Positions 32,469 through 36,906 of a DNA stretch of 36,906 bases are shown here, one piece after another. The DNA lies in contig JAJEDN010000098.1 of NCBI GenBank assembly GCA_022821495.1, positions 1-36,906 of the forward strand, given 5' to 3'. Origin of the DNA: Candidatus Poribacteria bacterium. Its GTDB lineage: Bacteria > Poribacteria > WGA-4E > WGA-3G. Under the pieces are notes generated by a model. It was not told where the DNA came from. It saw only the letters and a list, made by a program, of their open reading frames with translations, and did not search any database. The stretch's first letter is position 1; each line of letters starts with the position of its first letter. A program made the translations under genes and the position numbers.

Positions 32469-33959
32469 ATGCGAATTGCAGTCGGTTGTATCGGACACGA
32501 GACGAATACATTTTCACCCGTTGCGACAACCCTTGATAATTTCAAAAAAGGAAGTTACTACCGCGGCGACGAAATCATCACCGCCTTCCGTGGTACCCGA
32601 ACGATTACCGGCGGTTTCCTTGATATTGCAGAACACCTTAATTTACAACCTGTTCCGCTGCTGTGGGCGTTTGCGACACCCTCCGGTATGGTGGAACATA
32701 GGGCTTATGAGACACTCAAGGCGGAGTTTTTAGATCTTTTGCAGAACGCTGGAAAACTTGATGGGGTGCTTCTTGATTTACACGGGGCGATGGTAACAGA
32801 TGAGTTTGAAGATGCGGAAGGTGATTTGATTCATGCGGTGCGTGAGATAGTAGGTGAAACGTGGATCGTCACAACGCTTGACCTGCACGCAAATATTACC
32901 GCCCAAATGGCAGACGACTCGGATGTCATCATCGGATTCGATACCTATCCGCACATAGATTGCTATGAACGCGGGTTTGAAGCCGGACAACTGCTCTTCG
33001 GTATGAATGAAGGTAAGATTCAACCGACAATGGCATACCACCAACTCCCTTTACTGACCGCGCCACCCGCACAATGCACAATGAAAGCCCCAATGACAGA
33101 TGTACTCAAGGCACTTCACGCGCTTGAAACCAAGCCCGGCGTTGTGACAGCCACCCTCTCTATGGGTTTCCCGTTCGCCGACATAACGGATGCAGGCGTT
33201 TCAATACTCGTTACTACCAATGGGGATATGGCACTTGCTGAGGAATATGCTGATAGGTTTGCGTCCGATATCTGGGAGATGCGTACAGCGTTCACATTTA
33301 ACTTACACACTGTCGAATCGGCAATTGAACTCGCCAATCAGACGGACGGCAAACCGATTATACTCGCTGATGGTGCGGATAATCCGGGTGGTGGCGGTCC
33401 CTGTGATGGCACAACGATCTTACAGAAATTCATAGAGGCAGACGTTCAAGATGCCGTGATTGCGGTGATCGCAGACCCCGAATCGGTCGCTCAGGCAATC
33501 GCGGCAGGTGTCGGAAACAGCACCCAACTGAATGTCGGCGGGAAAACGGATACACAACACGGAGCACCCGTCGCGCTTAGAGGCTATGTCAAAACGCTCT
33601 CTGATGGCAGATTTACGCTCAAGGGTCCAATGGGTCGCGGCACCATCGGGAACATGGGTAGGACAGCCGTTATTCAGGTTGGTGGCGTTGAGATTATCTT
33701 GACGGAACGACGGATTCAACCGTATGATGCGGAAGTGCTTCGGAGCGTCGGGATTGAACCGCAGGCGCGCAAACTCATCGCCCTTAAGTCCGCTGTCCAT
33801 TTCCGCGCAGATTACACGCCGATCGCGCATCAGATTTTGGATGTAGATACCCCTGGTGTTCACAGTCCAAATCTTTTCAACTACGATTACCAGAAGTTGA
33901 GACGTCCGATCTATCCACTCGATCCAACCGTTACCTATGGTAAAATCGACGCAACCTAA
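32469..33959 (+). CDS. M81 family metallopeptidase (MlrC-like)
   Basis: 496 residues from ATG 32469, which follows AAAGGAGG by 5 bases; the frame is open to 32415. Conserved motifs: GHETNTF near the N-terminus, DLHGAMVTD, TLDLHANIT and DGADNPGGGGPCDGT (probable metal and substrate residues), as in the microcystinase-like M81 family. In cyanotoxin degraders MlrC cleaves linear microcystin fragments, but the family is widespread and most members have unknown substrates, so no toxin role is implied. The neighbouring divergent aldo/keto reductase may share its pathway. No signal peptide. Confidence 0.85.
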   Translation: MRIAVGCIGHETNTFSPVATTLDNFKKGSYYRGDEIITAFRGTRTITGGFLDIAEHLNLQPVPLLWAFATPSGMVEHRAYETLKAEFLDLLQNAGKLDGVLLDLHGAMVTDEFEDAEGDLIHAVREIVGETWIVTTLDLHANITAQMADDSDVIIGFDTYPHIDCYERGFEAGQLLFGMNEGKIQPTMAYHQLPLLTAPPAQCTMKAPMTDVLKALHALETKPGVVTATLSMGFPFADITDAGVSILVTTNGDMALAEEYADRFASDIWEMRTAFTFNLHTVESAIELANQTDGKPIILADGADNPGGGGPCDGTTILQKFIEADVQDAVIAVIADPESVAQAIAAGVGNSTQLNVGGKTDTQHGAPVALRGYVKTLSDGRFTLKGPMGRGTIGNMGRTAVIQVGGVEIILTERRIQPYDAEVLRSVGIEPQARKLIALKSAVHFRADYTPIAHQILDVDTPGVHSPNLFNYDYQKLRRPIYPLDPTVTYGKIDAT

Positions 33960-34059
33960 ATCGGTTACCCCTAACACATAGATTGGGTTGAACAGAAACC
34001 TCTGTAGGAGTAGGTCCTGCGTCTACCCTTTTTACCAACAACCCCCCGAAGGACAAAAT

Positions 34060-34140
34060 CGGTAATGGAAAAACGCGTTACCGGAAACTATGATGGGAGA
34101 CAGACGGTGGAGAGACAATTGAATTATAGTAAACCTATAA
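34060..34140. repeat. Weak hairpin and TAGTAAACCTATAA repeat, copy 2
   Basis: CGGTAA (34060-34065) pairs with TTACCG (34078-34083); TAGTAAACCTATAA at 34127-34140 repeats 27515-27528 exactly. These lie in the gap between convergent genes. No clear terminator with a T-run is seen. Confidence 0.35.
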
Positions 34141-34149
34141 AGAAATTAT

Positions 34150-36621
34150 CTATGGATTGTTGCCCGATGCTGGTTCTTTTGCTGGACGCACGACCCATTC
34201 CTCAAAGGCATCCTTGAAGAATTTTGTCTTCTGTCCAAAGTAGAGGGACTCGATACTTTCTATGGGGACAGATACTGCTCCGTAGATCGGTGAGCGTCCA
34301 AGGAGTTTGTCATCTCTAGCTTCAAGCGGATCAAAGACTAAAATCGAACCATCGGTCAACTTGACGTAGACCTGCTCCTTGAGAACATTATCAGGAAGTG
34401 CTGATTCATCAGGACGCATTTCTGGTCTGCTAACATTGACGACCCGCGCCACGCGCTCCATAGGAACAGAAGACCGCCGCAATTTTGAATCGAACTGGAT
34501 CGCCTGCCCGTTGAAGGATAGGAGTTTTCCACGCTTCATATCACCATTGTTCGCCATTAGGATGTGATGCGGGGGTGTATCGCGACTGAAACGCGGAACG
34601 GTTAAGGCTCGCTTCAAGTTCAGGTCCACCTCATCGTTTTGTTTGGATCGCTGTGGTGGGACAGATAAAGCTCCGGGGCCGAATTCAATCCAACCTTGCG
34701 CAGGCGGATGCTTTAATTCACCAGCATTTATCTGTAATACCATCCTGCCATCCTGTAATTTTATGTTGCTCTCATCTAATACAAATTTTCCTCCATCGAC
34801 ATGCACCACAATTTCTTGAATTTTGGCATCTTCCAATCCATCCTTCCATTTCGTAGCAGAAACGCTCAAGGCGTACCCATCGTCTTTAGGACGTGTTTCG
34901 TTGCGGCTTATGGCATGTGTTCTGTCAGAGAACTCAAGTGCTTTCAGATTTGTCAAATCCATGCGCTGGATACTGATAAAAGGCGATTGGAAGCTGAGCA
35001 TCGTTCCATCGGAGGATATAATTTGACACGGGAGGATCTCGCCACTCTGCAGATGTAGGGTATGCGGGAACTGCGCGGGGTCAAAATAACCTGATGCTTC
35101 CGCTGCAGGTTGTAATGATCGTTTTATACGCGTTGCACGATTCTTAGCCAATCGTACGGGTTTCAACGCGCCGACGGACTTCCATTGAAGAGACGATGTC
35201 CCTTTTCCATTAAATAAGACGCGTCCGCGTAGACTGCTCGAGGCATAAAATAGTTTGTCTTCCTCCAACCGCTCTTTTTTCGCCCTTATTTCATTCAACC
35301 CCCCTTTATCCCCCCTTATCAGGGGGGTAGATGTTTCAAAACGGAGTCTTGAAGCATCTACCAACGAACAGGTTATCGGTTCATCCGCGAATGCGGTCTG
35401 GAGTCGTACGCTGTCAGGGTTCACCTGTACAAGTTTACCACGCAATACTACCCCGCCCGGATATTCCAAAGTAATGGGTTGATCCGATATAATCAGCGGA
35501 ATTCCGGGTTGAACAGCGCGGGTAACCTGTAGCAGATCGACATCTCGGCGCGTTCCATCTATATCAAGGACATAGCCATTGTCTTTCTGAACAAACAATT
35601 TGCCTTGAATTACCTCGCCATTTCTCATGTAGACGCGCGGCTTGGAAAGATCAAGTTGCTGCGCTGCTGGCTGAGCAAACTGGTGGTAAACGCGTAACCG
35701 TCGCACTGTCAGATCTTCGCCTCTGTTCTGAAAATAGAGACCGGGTCTTTCAGTCGTCGGTTTGACCCCCTCTAACTTCAGCAGTAAATTTTCGGCAAAG
35801 TCAGATACCGTTAGCACACCCGTGCTTTCATCGTAAACAAGTCGCAAACGGACGTTCCGTTGTTCCGGTTGAACCACCAACACAGATTTAAACAGCGTGC
35901 CTTGCACAGCCACGAGTTCGTTTTTCCAGATTTCTAACCGCACTGCTTGGTAGAGGTCTTGACCAAAGGCAAAAACAAAGTTCGGCGGTTGCGTATCGGA
36001 TGTTAACTCTAATTCAATCTCAAAACGTTGGGGCCAGTTGAGCGCGTGGAAGATTTCCGCCCTGGCGACATTTGTCCGTGGATGTCCCTCGGTATCCGAA
36101 TACCAGTTGGAGGAAACACTATCGAGGAACAAAGACGCAAGGTCGGTCATATCTTTTTTGGGTTTAGATGATTGCCAATTCGCCAGTTGGGAACCGTCGA
36201 AAAGGAAGTCGTGGCGTTCCTGTCGCTCAAGTCTATCAAGCCTATGAATTGCTGAACGCTTCACTCGAAATTGGCCGTGCCGCTTGCTGGAAAAGAGGAA
36301 GGTATCGTCATCGGAATCAATAAGGTCTGCCATCCAGACATCGCCTGAGATAGCGTCAACACGAAACGCTTCGGTTATTAACACCGATGGCTTCAGAAAA
36401 GCGACTGAATCCAATACGTTGACATCAAGCACAAGGTCGTCCAAAAAGTAGGGGGATGCCCAGTGGATCGCTCCTGAACCGCCGCCGTTTAGCTGCCCTG
36501 GCAGCATATCCCCATTCTTCCAGTGCAATAATAGTCCGCTCTCTTCAGCCTGTGCGGTTGGAAACCCTAATGCTGTTAGTATTGCGACTGCAATCAGTAT
36601 TTTTTTCAGGTGCCGTTGCAT
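34150..36621 (-). CDS. Large secreted protein of repeated small beta-domains
   Basis: 823 residues from ATG 36621 (GGAGGAG upstream). A signal peptide (1-24, cleavage after TAQA) is followed by at least six ~45-residue repeats with the pattern GD/GE-x-x-x-G-x-L-x-x-x-x-G-x-x-x-x-x-S/F, e.g. WKNGDMLPGQLNG, RNGEVIQGKLFVQ, PGGVVLRGKLVQV, QSGEILPCQIIS, NNGDMKRGKLLSF and TDGSILVFDPLE. These look like small beta-barrels. Between the first and the second lies a concanavalin-A-like region (~140-325). It is probably periplasmic or surface-located; function is unknown, although similar proteins are common in Planctomycetes. At ~430-442 a palindromic repeat is translated into the protein, which is unusual. 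Confidence 0.8.
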   Translation of the reverse strand: MQRHLKKILIAVAILTALGFPTAQAEESGLLLHWKNGDMLPGQLNGGGSGAIHWASPYFLDDLVLDVNVLDSVAFLKPSVLITEAFRVDAISGDVWMADLIDSDDDTFLFSSKRHGQFRVKRSAIHRLDRLERQERHDFLFDGSQLANWQSSKPKKDMTDLASLFLDSVSSNWYSDTEGHPRTNVARAEIFHALNWPQRFEIELELTSDTQPPNFVFAFGQDLYQAVRLEIWKNELVAVQGTLFKSVLVVQPEQRNVRLRLVYDESTGVLTVSDFAENLLLKLEGVKPTTERPGLYFQNRGEDLTVRRLRVYHQFAQPAAQQLDLSKPRVYMRNGEVIQGKLFVQKDNGYVLDIDGTRRDVDLLQVTRAVQPGIPLIISDQPITLEYPGGVVLRGKLVQVNPDSVRLQTAFADEPITCSLVDASRLRFETSTPLIRGDKGGLNEIRAKKERLEEDKLFYASSSLRGRVLFNGKGTSSLQWKSVGALKPVRLAKNRATRIKRSLQPAAEASGYFDPAQFPHTLHLQSGEILPCQIISSDGTMLSFQSPFISIQRMDLTNLKALEFSDRTHAISRNETRPKDDGYALSVSATKWKDGLEDAKIQEIVVHVDGGKFVLDESNIKLQDGRMVLQINAGELKHPPAQGWIEFGPGALSVPPQRSKQNDEVDLNLKRALTVPRFSRDTPPHHILMANNGDMKRGKLLSFNGQAIQFDSKLRRSSVPMERVARVVNVSRPEMRPDESALPDNVLKEQVYVKLTDGSILVFDPLEARDDKLLGRSPIYGAVSVPIESIESLYFGQKTKFFKDAFEEWVVRPAKEPASGNNP
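35297..35328 (-). repeat. Palindromic repeat translated inside the secreted protein
   Basis: CCCCCCT-TATC-AGGGGGG (35310-35327) with the flank CCCCCCTTTAT is the same family as the intergenic repeats near 16342 and 36703. It is in frame and adds about twelve residues (TPLIRGDKGGLN) to the protein at ~430-441. Confidence 0.8.
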
Positions 36622-36671
36622 CGGACTTCTCCTCCAGCACAAATCGTAAATAGTTTGAGAGTATTTCCAAC

Positions 36672-36906
36672 AAGGATTGCTTATCGAAGAAACCCCCTAA
36701 ATCCCCCTTATCAGGGGGACTTGTTGAGTATCTAATGATCGTGCCCGTGAAAGGATTGCTTACCGAAGAAACCCCCTAAATCCCCCTTATCAGGGGGACT
36801 TGTTGAGTATCTAATGATCGTGCCCGTGAAAGGATTGCTTACCGAAGAAACCCCCTAAATCCCACTTATCAGGGGGACGTGTCGAGTATATAATGATAGT
36901 GTCCGT
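36672..36906. repeat. Tandem array of a 79-bp unit, running off the right edge
   Basis: Three units start at 36672, 36751 and 36830; the last is cut by the edge. Units 1 and 2 are almost identical; unit 3 has several substitutions. Each contains CCCCCT-TATC-AGGGGG (36703-36718, 36782-36797; CCCAC variant at 36861). Beyond this the gap after the secreted-protein start (36622 on) holds no gene. Confidence 0.9.

Noticed and set aside
32469..33959. Microcystin degradation function
   Set aside because: Only the family (M81) is supported; mlrA and mlrB are not present and most members have unrelated roles.
36672..36906. CRISPR-like array at the right edge
   Set aside because: Units are directly adjacent 79-bp repeats with no variable spacers between short repeats; no cas genes are present.

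Overview
The window looks like chromosomal DNA from a Candidatus Poribacteria-type bacterium (sponge-symbiont or marine lineage, near the Planctomycetes in gene style). This is inferred from gene content: three phytanoyl-CoA dioxygenase-like (PhyH) proteins, a sulfatase next to a DUF6785-type membrane protein, an M81 (MlrC-like) metallopeptidase, LamG, Reg_prop, WD40 and FG-GAP proteins, and many dispersed palindromic repeats. No rRNA, tRNA or CRISPR array was seen.

Layout. 1-0.8 kb: 5' part of a tnpB-like gene (minus strand, running off the left edge) with a structured leader. 0.85-1.3 kb: ribbon-helix-helix protein with a candidate self-operator. 1.5-3.4 kb: zinc-ribbon protein, then an alkaline-phosphatase-superfamily phosphodiesterase. 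3.5-8.7 kb: a cluster of three paralogous ECF sigma genes with a PhyH gene between the first two. 8.8-11.8 kb: two ABC-2 type permeases. 12.2-16.3 kb: a 1346-residue sensor with two predicted seven-bladed Reg_prop propellers, a Y_Y_Y domain, one membrane helix and a SpoIIE/PP2C phosphatase. 16.4-20 kb: small membrane protein, PhyH, LamG protein, APH-fold kinase-like protein. 20.1-23.1 kb: TetR regulator with matching operators before itself and before an FG-GAP lipoprotein, then a small outer-membrane-type protein. 23.2-24.6 kb: third PhyH and a gene relic. 24.7-27.5 kb: fourth ECF sigma factor, carrying a membrane helix and 14 WD40 repeats. 27.6-34 kb: DUF6785-type protein and sulfatase (operon), aldo/keto reductase, M81 peptidase. 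34.1-36.6 kb: large secreted repeat protein with a palindromic repeat translated inside it, followed by a 79-bp tandem array at the right edge.

The most unusual content is the ECF sigma set. The first ECF gene reads without a stop into a complete 366-residue DNA polymerase III beta sliding clamp (DnaN). The third reads without a stop into a coiled-coil/winged-helix protein. In both, the partner's own ATG, preceded by a Shine-Dalgarno sequence, is codon 209; in the second ECF gene codon 209 is the stop codon. All four ECF genes and the Reg_prop/phosphatase gene share an upstream ECF-type promoter motif (TGCAC-like box, 18-20 bases, GTC with a TA-rich tail), which suggests one autoregulated regulon linking a sensor phosphatase, a clamp and a DNA-binding partner. 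That the motif is used, that the fusions are translated and that the genes form one system are inferences.
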